Positions 1-6,180 are shown, counted from the first letter of the stretch. The stretch is 6,313 nt of DNA from an uncultured Odoribacter sp. (GCA_905193145.1 CAJJNP010000173.1:1-6313); one strand, 5' to 3'. Numbers and translations: made by a program. Notes: generated by a model from the letters alone, not told the origin.

Positions 1-37
1 AATATTCATTTAAGTATGTAGAATATCTTTTTTTAAA

Positions 38-71
38 AAGAATGAGATTTTATTATAATAAACTGATTCTT
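38..71. repeat. AT-rich imperfect palindrome
   Basis: Arms AAGAATGAG (38-46) and CTGATTCTT (63-71) pair with one mismatch. They flank the perfect palindrome TTTATTATAATAAA (49-62), with an unpaired AT at 47-48. A shorter inverted repeat, TATTAT/ATAATA, follows at 71-86. There is no U-run on the plus side, so this does not look like a terminator for a gene entering from the left. In DNA this AT-rich such palindromes can arise by chance. Confidence 0.35.
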
Positions 72-146
72 ATTATATTAATAATATAACAAATTTTATA
101 TTAAGGATTTATTTTTATGATACAAAAGCATATACTTTCTTTTTCC

Positions 147-177
147 TTTTTTTTATTGTAGTTTTTAACTACTTTTG
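147..177 (+). promoter_or_regulatory. Probable Bacteroidetes-type promoter for the esterase operon
   Basis: TACTTTTG at 170-177 is an exact match to the Bacteroidetes -7 consensus TAnnTTTG. At the expected distance upstream (19 nt) there is only TTTT (147-150) in place of the -33 TTTG, so the -33 element is weak. The predicted start near 182-185 would give a leader of about 45 nt before the ATG at 228. A poorer alternative (TA-nnn-TTTG) lies about 10 nt before the ATG. Confidence 0.5.
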
Positions 178-227
178 CCTGTCTTGATTAATTTTAGTAA
201 CATTCTAAACTATTATTTGTATAAACC

Positions 228-1121
228 ATGAAAAAGAATTTACGTCTTTGCTTTTCTCTTTTATCGTTTTTATTGATGGGAGGAGGTATGCATGCTCAAA
301 ATGCGCATAAACCTTTTGATGTTGATTTATGGCAAGGAGGAATGCCTAATACTAACGGTAGAGACAGTGCGCCTTTTGACGAATCGAAAGGCAATTTTAA
401 ACCGTCGATTCGTGTATTTCTTCCTGCTCCGGAATTATCTACCGGTCGTGTGATTGTAGTTTGTCCGGGTGGGGGATACAGTGGTCTTGCATATCATCAT
501 GAAGGTTACGATTGGGCACCTTATTTTAATAAGCAAGGTATCGCTTTAGTAGTTTTGAAATACCGTATGCCGAAAGGCGGATATAAAGAAGTACCTTTTT
601 CTGATGCTGAGGAAGCTTTAAGGGTAGTAAGGGATAGTGCTGACATCTGGAATATAAATCCGAATGATGTTGGTATAATGGGATTTTCTGCCGGTGGACA
701 TCTTGCTTCCACTATAGCAACGCATTCTGCGTTTGACGTACGTCCTAATTTCCAGATTTTATTTTATCCGGTTATTACGATGGATAAAAAGTATACCCAT
801 ATGGGCTCGCATAATAACCTTTTAGGAAGCGATGCTTCTGCTGAGCTGGAAGAACGATATTCTAATGAAAAACAGGTAACAAAGGATACGCCACGGGCAT
901 TTATTGTATATAGTGATGATGATAAGTCAGTGCCTCCGGCAAACGGAGTGAATTATTATTTGGCTTTGAATGCGAACGGTGTGCCAACTACATTGCATGT
1001 ATATCCTTCCGGTGGTCATGGATGGGGAATACGAGAGAGTTTTCTATACAAAAATTTAATGTTGGATGAGCTTTCTGCTTGGCTGAATACTTTCAAGTCT
1101 GAGTATAAGACTGTAAAATAA
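228..1121 (+). CDS. Secreted alpha/beta-hydrolase, carbohydrate-esterase-like
   Basis: The 297-aa protein has a Sec signal peptide (KK at 2-3, hydrophobic core about 7-17, probable cleavage after Ala23 in M-H-A). There is no lipobox, so a soluble periplasmic or secreted enzyme is expected. The alpha/beta-hydrolase features are complete: an oxyanion-hole stretch PGGGY at 80-84, the nucleophile elbow GFSAGGH at 152-158 with Ser154, a likely acid Asp232 in DKSVP, and His264 in GGHGWG. This arrangement matches the BD-FAE/acetyl-xylan-esterase-like hydrolases that Bacteroidetes use to remove acyl groups from polysaccharides. The actual substrate cannot be read from the sequence, and no SusC/SusD or glycoside hydrolase gene is in the window. 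There is no Shine-Dalgarno before the ATG, which is normal for the group. The stop lies 18 nt before the next gene with no terminator between them, so it may head a four-gene transcript. Confidence 0.88.
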   Translation: MKKNLRLCFSLLSFLLMGGGMHAQNAHKPFDVDLWQGGMPNTNGRDSAPFDESKGNFKPSIRVFLPAPELSTGRVIVVCPGGGYSGLAYHHEGYDWAPYFNKQGIALVVLKYRMPKGGYKEVPFSDAEEALRVVRDSADIWNINPNDVGIMGFSAGGHLASTIATHSAFDVRPNFQILFYPVITMDKKYTHMGSHNNLLGSDASAELEERYSNEKQVTKDTPRAFIVYSDDDKSVPPANGVNYYLALNANGVPTTLHVYPSGGHGWGIRESFLYKNLMLDELSAWLNTFKSEYKTVK

Positions 1122-1139
1122 TTAAATAAATGCACAATT

Positions 1140-1535
1140 ATGATACAAATAATGAAGTTGAACGGAACGGATAAGCAATTGTATAAGCTTGTAGCCCCGT
1201 TGGTTATGGATCCGGAAGTACTGAAAATGAATAATAATTATCCTTTTAAAACAACGGATAAGTTTGTCTGGTTTGTTGCTGTAAGCGGGAAAAAAGTGGT
1301 TGGTTTTATCCCGATAGAACAAAGAGGAAATGTTGCTATAATCAATAATTATTATATAGATAAAGACCAGGAAGAGGCTTTTTCTTTTTTACTTATCGAT
1401 GTGGTTTCTGCTTTTGCCGGTGAAAAGTCCCTTGCGGCTGTTGTTCAGACCGAGCACCAAGAGACGTTTGAGAAACAGGGATTCACTGTTGAGAAAGTTT
1501 GGAAACGCTATGTAAAGATGTGGAGGGATGAATGA
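1140..1535 (+). CDS. Small GNAT-fold protein with a degenerate acetyl-CoA motif
   Basis: The 131-aa protein resembles a GNAT acetyltransferase. A helical N-terminus (about 10-30) is followed by strands at about 43-49 (VWFVAVS), 52-59 (KVVGFIPI) and 64-72 (NVAIINNYY), and a C-terminal segment FEKQGF (110-115) typical of the GNAT 'YxklGF' element. The loop that should carry the pyrophosphate-binding R/Q-x-x-G-x-G/A motif reads DKDQEEAFSF (73-82) and has no glycine, so acetyl-CoA binding is doubtful. An alternative start at Met5 (1152) is possible; neither start has a Shine-Dalgarno. The stop overlaps the next start as ATGA, so the two are translationally coupled. The protein is best read as an accessory partner of the PAPS-reductase-like protein. 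Fold assignment is moderate; enzymatic function is unknown. Confidence 0.72.
   Translation: MIQIMKLNGTDKQLYKLVAPLVMDPEVLKMNNNYPFKTTDKFVWFVAVSGKKVVGFIPIEQRGNVAIINNYYIDKDQEEAFSFLLIDVVSAFAGEKSLAAVVQTEHQETFEKQGFTVEKVWKRYVKMWRDE
1522..1526 (+). promoter_or_regulatory. Strong Shine-Dalgarno of the IbrA-like gene
   Basis: GGAGG ends 5 nt before the ATG at 1532, inside the end of the upstream gene. This is the best ribosome-binding site in the window. It supports the 1532 start and suggests independent ribosome loading in addition to coupling through the ATGA overlap. The third gene of the set (2827) has no comparable site and probably relies on reinitiation. Confidence 0.65.
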
Positions 1536-2830
1536 AAAAGGAAATTGTTACTAAAAATGTGTATGACTTGGCGCAAGAGCGTTTGCGTATGATTTTTAAT
1601 GAATTCGATAATGTGTATATTTCTTTTTCGGGAGGAAAGGATAGCGGTGTACTTTTGAATTTATGTATTGACTATATAAGGCGTAATAATTTGAATATAC
1701 GCTTAGGTGTGTTTCATATGGATTATGAGATACAGTATAAGATGACTATCGACTATGTAGACCGCATGCTTGAAGCCAATAAGGATATTCTTGATGTGTA
1801 TCGTGTGTGCGTTCCTTTCCGTGTGGCAACTTGTACCTCCATGTACCAATCTTTTTGGCGTCCATGGGAGAAGGGAAAGAAAAATCTTTGGGTACGTCCT
1901 ATGCCCAAAGATGCTATGACTGAAGAACATTTTCCTTTTTATAATGCTCAAATGTGGGATTATGAATTTCAGATGCGTTTTGCCAAATGGATACACGATA
2001 AGAAAGACGCAGTACGTACTTGTTGTCTTATCGGCATACGAACTCAGGAAAGTTTTAACCGTTGGAGGTGTATTTATCTGAATCGTAAATATCAGATGTA
2101 CCATACCTATCGATGGACTTCAAAGGTGGCAAACGATGTTTATAATGCTTATCCCATTTTTGATTGGAAAACGACGGATGTATGGACAGCTAATGGCAAA
2201 TTCCGTTGGGATTACAATATATTGTATGATCTGTATTACAGGGCGGGCGTAAATTTGGAACGTCAGCGTGTAGCGAGCCCTTTTATTGGGGAGGCCATCG
2301 AAAGTTTATCTCTTTACCGGGCTATCGATCCTAATACTTGGGGGAAGATGGTAGGACGTGTAAATGGAGTTAACTTTACAGGTATGTATGGTGGAACGCA
2401 TGCTATGGGCTGGCAATCTATTAAATTGCCTGAAGGCTACACTTGGAGAGAGTTCATGTATTTCCTGTTATCTACATTACCGGAACGTGCGCGGAAAGGA
2501 TATCTTAGAAAATTGTCTGTCAGTGTTAACTTCTGGCGGACGAAAGGCGGTTGTTTAAATGATAATACAATACAGAAACTGATTGCTGCAAAGGTACCTA
2601 TAATTGTGATGGATAATAGCAATTATAAAACATCGAAGAAGCCTGTGCGTATGGAGTATCAGGATGATATCAATATTGCTGAATTTAAAGAAATACCGAC
2701 TTATAAGCGTATGTGCATTTGTATTCTTAAAAATGATCATGCGTGCAAGTATATGGGATTTTCGCCGACGAAGGAAGAGATAAGTAAGAGGAGTCAAATA
2801 ATGGAACAATATAAAAATATTCTGCAATGA
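1532..2830 (+). CDS. ibrA: PAPS-reductase-like PP-loop protein with DUF3440-type C-terminus (IbrA-like)
   Basis: The 432-aa protein has the PP-loop SGGKDSG at 33-39, the ATP-pyrophosphate signature of PAPS-reductase, adenylyl-sulfate and thiolation enzymes. Further PAPS-reductase-type features are a Cys pair at 164-165 and GIRTQES at 168-174. The region after about residue 220 fits the DUF3440 extension seen in IbrA-type proteins. It ends in a Cys cluster, C395-x-C397-x7-C405, followed by KYMGFSPTKEE, which could bind a metal or Fe-S cluster. In E. coli, IbrA acts with IbrB to activate eib promoters from prophage loci; DndC of DNA phosphorothioation shares the PP-loop fold. CysH-type sulfate assimilation is unlikely, given the long C-terminus and the ParB-like partner. 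It overlaps both neighbours by ATGA. The family call is strong; the chemical reaction is unknown. Confidence 0.88.
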   Translation: MKKEIVTKNVYDLAQERLRMIFNEFDNVYISFSGGKDSGVLLNLCIDYIRRNNLNIRLGVFHMDYEIQYKMTIDYVDRMLEANKDILDVYRVCVPFRVATCTSMYQSFWRPWEKGKKNLWVRPMPKDAMTEEHFPFYNAQMWDYEFQMRFAKWIHDKKDAVRTCCLIGIRTQESFNRWRCIYLNRKYQMYHTYRWTSKVANDVYNAYPIFDWKTTDVWTANGKFRWDYNILYDLYYRAGVNLERQRVASPFIGEAIESLSLYRAIDPNTWGKMVGRVNGVNFTGMYGGTHAMGWQSIKLPEGYTWREFMYFLLSTLPERARKGYLRKLSVSVNFWRTKGGCLNDNTIQKLIAAKVPIIVMDNSNYKTSKKPVRMEYQDDINIAEFKEIPTYKRMCICILKNDHACKYMGFSPTKEEISKRSQIMEQYKNILQ

Positions 2831-3372
2831 GTAATAAAAAGAGTCCGGTGTACGATGTGAAGGCTGTACCTGTAGAGAAGGTGGTGGCCAATGATTATAA
2901 TCCAAATATAGTTGCTCCTCCTGAAATGAAATTGTTGGAGTTGTCAATTTGGGAAGATGGATTTACGATGCCTTGCGTGTGCTATTATGATAAGGAGAAA
3001 GATTTGTATATCTTGGTGGACGGTTTTCACCGGTATTCGGTATTGAAAACTTCCAAGCGTATTTATCAGCGTGAAAATGGCTTATTGCCAATTGTAGTTA
3101 TTGATAAAGATTTGTCCAACCGAATGAGCTCCACTATCCGTCACAACCGTGCGCGTGGAACCCACAACATTGAATTGATGTGCCATATTGTTGCTGAATT
3201 AGATAAGGCCGGTATGTCCGATCAATGGATAATGAAGAATATAGGGATGGATAGGGATGAATTGTTGCGTCTGAAACAGATTTCGGGATTAGCGGATTTA
3301 TTTGCGAATCGCGAATTTAGTATTCCGGAAAAGGAATCGCCAGTTGATGCCAAGGCAACTACGGTTGTGTAG
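2827..3372 (+). CDS. ibrB: ParB-like nuclease-domain protein (IbrB-like)
   Basis: The 181-aa protein has a ParB/sulfiredoxin-type N-terminal domain: NPN at 25-27, LLELSIWEDG at 36-45 (position of ParB box I), and ILVDGFHRY at 62-70 (equivalent of the G-E-R-R box II, here DGFHR). A segment with TIRHNRARGTHN at 103-114 precedes a helical region at about 115-155 that looks like a shortened ParB helix-turn-helix. The last 20 residues are polar and probably disordered. The dimerisation domain of chromosomal ParB is absent and there is no ParA nearby, so a partition role is unlikely. IbrB-type proteins are the usual partners of IbrA, and the ATGA overlap with that gene fits this. Whether it binds or hydrolyses CTP, or cuts DNA, cannot be told. 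No Shine-Dalgarno precedes the ATG; reinitiation after the upstream stop is likely. It is the last gene before a terminator. Confidence 0.87.
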   Translation: MSNKKSPVYDVKAVPVEKVVANDYNPNIVAPPEMKLLELSIWEDGFTMPCVCYYDKEKDLYILVDGFHRYSVLKTSKRIYQRENGLLPIVVIDKDLSNRMSSTIRHNRARGTHNIELMCHIVAELDKAGMSDQWIMKNIGMDRDELLRLKQISGLADLFANREFSIPEKESPVDAKATTVV

Positions 3373-3400
3373 GATTTCGTATAAATAATAGTTTGAGCGG

Positions 3401-3436
3401 AGCCCTGTATTGTCAAAAATGCGGGGCTTTGTTTTG
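3401..3436 (+). terminator. Rho-independent-type terminator of the esterase/ibr operon
   Basis: Arms AGCCCTGTA (3401-3409) and TGCGGGGCT (3420-3428) form a 9-bp stem with two U-G wobbles and a 10-nt loop, followed by TTGTTTTG. Both wobbles would be A-C mismatches on the other strand, so it works in the plus direction. It begins about 30 nt after the IbrB-like stop. Confidence 0.75.
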
Positions 3437-3700
3437 AATAATGAAATTTGATATTGTTTTATTTATCTGAGTGCGGCTTTTTATCATTGATTGCTCTTTG
3501 TTGTTCGTAATTAGCGCATCACTTTCTCGTTTTTCCTCGATGAAAGAACAAGAACAGGTTTTAAAGTTCAACGGAATATTCGATATTTGTAATACATAAA
3601 TATTAGTAACATAAAGAAACACGAATGTCCTAAACAAGTGTACTGTTTTGAGTGTTATGGGCATATTGATTATAGACAACCAGTTAATAGTTATATAGAG

Positions 3701-3730
3701 GCCCGACAGAGGTTTTGTATTCTGATCGGC
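3701..3730 (+). other. Hairpin in the intergenic region
   Basis: GCCCGACAGA (3701-3710) pairs with TCTGATCGGC (3721-3730) with small bulges, around the loop GGTTTTGTAT. It is followed by AAAAG rather than a U-run, so it is not a terminator in the plus direction. It could be an internal stem of a small RNA whose end is the hairpin at 3778-3836, or be chance. Confidence 0.35.
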
Positions 3731-3777
3731 AAAAGTATGAGACAGTCGTTTGATGCTGTTTTGTTTTAGATGCAGAT

Positions 3778-3836
3778 TCCGCAGGCTATATGGATTTTGA
3801 TAGAAAAATTAATATAGTCTGTGGATTTTGTTGTTT
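3778..3836 (+). terminator. Long hairpin with U-rich tail, plus strand
   Basis: TCCGCAGGCTATAT (3778-3791) pairs over 14 bp with ATATAGTCTGTGGA (3812-3825), with a 20-nt loop and the tail TTTTGTTGTTT. Both non-Watson-Crick pairs are G-U in the plus-strand RNA and would be C-A mismatches in the minus strand, so it appears to be a plus-strand RNA structure. It lies about 340 nt beyond the operon terminator, so it would either back that up or end a separate short transcript. Confidence 0.5.
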
Positions 3837-3899
3837 ATACCACACATATGTAATATAATAATATCGGATAAAATTTACACACGAATTGGAGAGGGTATG

Positions 3900-3941
3900 A
3901 AAAAAAAGAGGAAGAGAGTTGCATCACTGCACCTCTCTTCC
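3900..3941 (-). terminator. Rho-independent terminator of the 3971-4930 regulator gene
   Basis: Arms GGAAGAGAG (3910-3918) and CTCTCTTCC (3933-3941) form a perfect 9-bp stem. It extends past one mismatch by a TGCA/TGCA pairing (3920-3923 with 3928-3931) around a TCAC loop. The run of eight A at 3900-3907 is a U-tract on the minus strand directly after the stem. It starts about 30 nt past the gene's stop. Confidence 0.88.
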
Positions 3942-3970
3942 TACATCACTGAATAGAGAATTACGGAGAA

Positions 3971-4930
3971 TTATAATTGTTCAATAATATTTTTTTGTTC
4001 TTCCATGAACGTGATACGCTGTACTTCTCCGCTTTCGGAGATAAGGGTTGAATGTCGTTTTAGCGATTGTATCCAGTTTTTTTGCAAAGTACATATTTGT
4101 GAATTTTGCGAGTCCATTGAGTTGATTGAATATACTCTAAATAGACTGATTTGGAAATCTCCTTTTTCAATGTAAGTATATGTTGCTTCAAAATTGATAT
4201 TCGACAGATAGATGGCTACCTTATTGCCGTTGCTAAACTCACCTTTTACCGACATTTGCTCAAATTCGTGAAGCAGTGAGAGAAGCTCGTTCTTTAATTC
4301 TTTTACATCGTCTGCAGAAATCAAATTTAGCCCGGCAAAGTATCTTATTTCTTTTATAAAAGAAGAAAATATGTTGCTATCCCATATGAAACAAGTCTTT
4401 TTACACTGTTTTACTGTTTCATTCAACTTCTTGTGTACGGTTACCACTTTTTCCGGAACTTGCATTTCGGCCAAGGAATGGGGCGTTTTTATTTTCCCGT
4501 TTTGATATACCCATCGGCATAAGCGGAACTTGGACAGATGTTCATATGAAGAATAAAGAGTGAAAGGAATAACATTAGCGGCCGTATATATGTTGGTACT
4601 GTCATCGTTTTTTACATAATTGAAAATTCTCAGATAGCGTTCCAGTATTTCGTAATAACTATCTATCGGATCCGGTGAATTCTGTAGATTCAAATCGAAT
4701 GTTGCCCGGTTGGATAAATGGTTACCTACTATCTGGTCAATGGATATGCCTAATTTATGAGAAATCAATGCTACTTCGTCAAAAGTGAAGGCGACTTCTC
4801 CGCGAAGCCTGCGATATACGGCTTCTTTTCCCATACATAGTGTGTTGGTCAAGAAATTGGCAAGTGTTTCTTTGGGAGCGATACGCTCTCTCATTTCATT
4901 GATGAGTTCCGTTACTATACTGTTCTTCAT
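3971..4930 (-). CDS. Putative HTH transcriptional regulator, paralog 1
   Basis: The 319-aa protein has an N-terminal segment at about 23-69 that fits a Cro/C1 (XRE)-like helix-turn-helix: GKEAVYRRLRGEV (34-46), then a second helix pair ending LGISIDQIVG. No signal peptide or membrane segment is visible. The remaining 250 residues match no family I recognise. They share conserved blocks with the neighbouring paralog: GNKVxIYxSNINFExTYxYIE at 235-255 and WIQSLK...STLISESGE from Trp286, ending EEQKNIIEQL. The start is supported by AAGGA (4935-4939), 4 nt before the ATG, and by alignment with the paralog. It has its own promoter candidate and terminator, so it is probably monocistronic. Cytoplasmic DNA binding is inferred; the regulated genes and any ligand of the C-terminal region are unknown. 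Confidence 0.75.
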   Translation of the reverse strand: MKNSIVTELINEMRERIAPKETLANFLTNTLCMGKEAVYRRLRGEVAFTFDEVALISHKLGISIDQIVGNHLSNRATFDLNLQNSPDPIDSYYEILERYLRIFNYVKNDDSTNIYTAANVIPFTLYSSYEHLSKFRLCRWVYQNGKIKTPHSLAEMQVPEKVVTVHKKLNETVKQCKKTCFIWDSNIFSSFIKEIRYFAGLNLISADDVKELKNELLSLLHEFEQMSVKGEFSNGNKVAIYLSNINFEATYTYIEKGDFQISLFRVYSINSMDSQNSQICTLQKNWIQSLKRHSTLISESGEVQRITFMEEQKNIIEQL

Positions 4931-4966
4931 GTGTTCCTTTCTTATTCGTTATATTACGTTTGTAGT

Positions 4967-4995
4967 ATAAAATATAGAGTGATCTATTATTTTAT
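4967..4995 (-). promoter_or_regulatory. Dyad at the transcription start of regulator paralog 1: possible operator
   Basis: ATAAAATATAGA (4967-4978) is the inverted copy of TCTATTATTTTAT (4983-4995) apart from one extra T, around the 4-nt spacer GTGA. It abuts the -7 box at 4997-5004 and covers the predicted start and early leader. It could be an operator for autoregulation by an HTH dimer or a hairpin in the 5' leader. It is AT-rich, so chance must be allowed for. Confidence 0.45.
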
Positions 4996-4996
4996 G

Positions 4997-5004
4997 CAAA
5001 TATA
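4997..5004 (-). promoter_or_regulatory. -7 box of regulator paralog 1
   Basis: On the minus strand this reads TATATTTG, an exact match to TAnnTTTG. Transcription would start near 4990-4992, giving a leader of about 60 nt. No TTTG was found at the expected -33 position. Confidence 0.55.
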
Positions 5005-5095
5005 AAGCTTCCTATCAAGAATTTAGTACGGTATGCAATGTAATGGAGTAGTGATTTATTTCTGATTCAGTGGTTTATGGAAATGTTATTTGTTG

Positions 5096-5158
5096 AAAAT
5101 GAAATAAATCCGATAGGTATATTTGAAGTTTTCGTTTTCTGCAAATACACATACCGGA
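5096..5158 (-). terminator. Long hairpin terminator of the 5188-6147 regulator gene
   Basis: On the minus strand CCGGTATGTGTATTTG (5157-5142) pairs with CAAATATACCTATCGG (5125-5110) over 16 positions, with one mismatch and two G-U pairs, around a 16-nt loop. A flanking T-A pair extends it. The following sequence, ATTTATTTCATTTT, is U-rich. It starts about 30 nt after the gene's stop and lies upstream of the promoter of paralog 1, separating the two units. Confidence 0.65.
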
Positions 5159-5187
5159 CCTTTTAAAAATCATTGATTTACTGTATA

Positions 5188-6147
5188 TTATAATGTGTCG
5201 ATAATCTCTCTTTGTTCTTTGAAAAATTGTATGCGTTGCATTTCTCCACTTTCAGAAATCAGGGTAGAGAACTTTTTCAACGACTGAATCCATTCTTTCA
5301 GACTTTTGTGCATTTCCACATCTTGGGATGTGATGGAATTGATAGCATAAATTCTGATCATGCTCAATTGGAGATTACTGCTTTCAATATAGCTGTATGT
5401 TGTCTCAAAATTAATATTAGAGATGTATATATTGACTTTATTTCCACTATCGACTTTACCTTTTCTGGCCAATGATTCCAATTCGTTCAGTAGGAGTAGC
5501 AGATCTTCTTTGATTTTTTGTTTGTCTTCATCGGTTAAAAGATGGATACTTGAGAAATACTCCACATCGTTCACCATATGTGCAAAAATACGGTTATCCC
5601 ATATATAGCTTGTGGTATGGATGTGCTCTGCGGCATTCACGAATTCTTTTTGAATATCTTGAAGTTTGGCAGGAATTTCCAGTTCATCAAAATGTTTGCA
5701 TTTAATGTTCTCGTTCTGATACATCCATTTGAATAAACGGAATTTTGATAATATGTCATGTTTCAGATATAATGTTTGAGGAAGCATGTTAGAAGATGTA
5801 GCCAGTTCGGATGTCACGTCGTCTCCCATGTTTTTCAATAAACCGATGTATTTGTTGATAATCTCGTAATATGTTTCGAATGGATCGTCATGGTGTACTA
5901 CATTCATGTCGAATACTGCATTGTCTTTGAAACTGATACCTACTATCTTATCGAGTGATACTCCCAATTTTCTGGAGATAATTGCGGCTTCTGTCAATGT
6001 GAATGGTACTTCTCCGCGCAATCGCCGGTATACTGCTTCTCTTCCGATGAACAAAATATCTATTAGCACGTTTGCTAAATTGCTGTTTGCCGGTATTTTC
6101 TCTTTAATGGCTTCTATGAGACCTGTATTTAATTCGTTTGTTATCAT
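5188..6147 (-). CDS. Putative HTH transcriptional regulator, paralog 2
   Basis: With the start at 6147 this protein is 319 aa, the same length as its neighbour. The frame is open to an ATG at 6222 (344 aa), but the extra 25 residues have no counterpart in the paralog. AAGGA at 6155-6159 lies 7 nt before the 6147 ATG; an ATG at 6153 is a close alternative. The N-terminus carries the same XRE-like element, GREAVYRRLRGEV (35-47) followed by EAAIISRKLGVSLDKIVG. The C-terminal region aligns almost without gaps, including GNKVNIYISNINFE from residue 235 and WIQSLKKFSTLISESGE from 286. Identity by eye is roughly 40-50%. No transmembrane segment or signal peptide is seen. A DNA-binding role is likely from the HTH; the function of the large C-terminal region is unknown. 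Confidence 0.75.
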   Translation of the reverse strand: MITNELNTGLIEAIKEKIPANSNLANVLIDILFIGREAVYRRLRGEVPFTLTEAAIISRKLGVSLDKIVGISFKDNAVFDMNVVHHDDPFETYYEIINKYIGLLKNMGDDVTSELATSSNMLPQTLYLKHDILSKFRLFKWMYQNENIKCKHFDELEIPAKLQDIQKEFVNAAEHIHTTSYIWDNRIFAHMVNDVEYFSSIHLLTDEDKQKIKEDLLLLLNELESLARKGKVDSGNKVNIYISNINFETTYSYIESSNLQLSMIRIYAINSITSQDVEMHKSLKEWIQSLKKFSTLISESGEMQRIQFFKEQREIIDTL

Positions 6148-6172
6148 AATCATGTCCTTTTTCTTATATAAA

Positions 6173-6180
6173 CAAATAAA
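6173..6180 (-). promoter_or_regulatory. Possible -7 box of regulator paralog 2
   Basis: On the minus strand this reads TTTATTTG, one mismatch from TAnnTTTG, preceded by CT as at the paralog's -7 region. It would give a leader of about 20 nt to the ATG at 6147 and would exclude the longer 344-aa product from this transcript. No good -33 element was found, and the rest of 6181-6313 shows nothing clear. Confidence 0.35.

Larger units (their letters stand above)
3437..3899. other. 463-bp intergenic region without a convincing gene
   Basis: No reading frame here has a good start, a ribosome-binding site and a recognisable product. One plus-strand frame stays open from 3593 to a TAG at 3767-3769, but its first ATG is at 3737. 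The region holds two RNA-like hairpins, listed separately, and a direct repeat TGGATTTTG at 3791-3799 and 3822-3830. A one-mismatch -7 box (GATATTTG, 3582-3589) is the only plus-strand promoter hint I found. It lies between convergent transcription units. Confidence 0.6.

Noticed and set aside
71..86. TATTAT/ATAATA inverted repeat as a terminator or operator
   Set aside because: Six-base AT-only arms in very AT-rich DNA are expected by chance and no U-run follows.
1122..1322. Minus-strand 66-codon frame opposite the GNAT-like gene
   Set aside because: Shadow frame with no recognisable product or ribosome site; the plus strand holds a coupled gene here.
1703..2104. Minus-strand 133-codon frame
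   Set aside because: Lies wholly inside the IbrA-like gene, antisense, with composition typical of a shadow.
1532..2830. Assimilatory PAPS reductase (CysH)
   Set aside because: Length, long DUF3440-type C-terminus and ParB-like partner fit IbrA rather than CysH; no sulfate-assimilation genes adjoin.
2555..2947. Minus-strand 130-codon frame
   Set aside because: Antisense across the IbrA/IbrB-like junction; no family features.
2827..3372. Chromosome or plasmid partition ParB
   Set aside because: Too short, lacks the C-terminal dimerisation domain, no ParA gene nearby, and paired with an IbrA-like protein.
1532..3372. Complete Dnd/Ssp DNA phosphorothioation system
   Set aside because: Only a DndC-like fold is present; no cysteine desulfurase, DndD- or DndE-like or Ssp proteins in the window.
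3413..3679. Minus-strand 88-codon frame in the intergenic region
   Set aside because: No Shine-Dalgarno, no recognisable motif, and its 3' end overlaps the plus-strand terminator hairpin.
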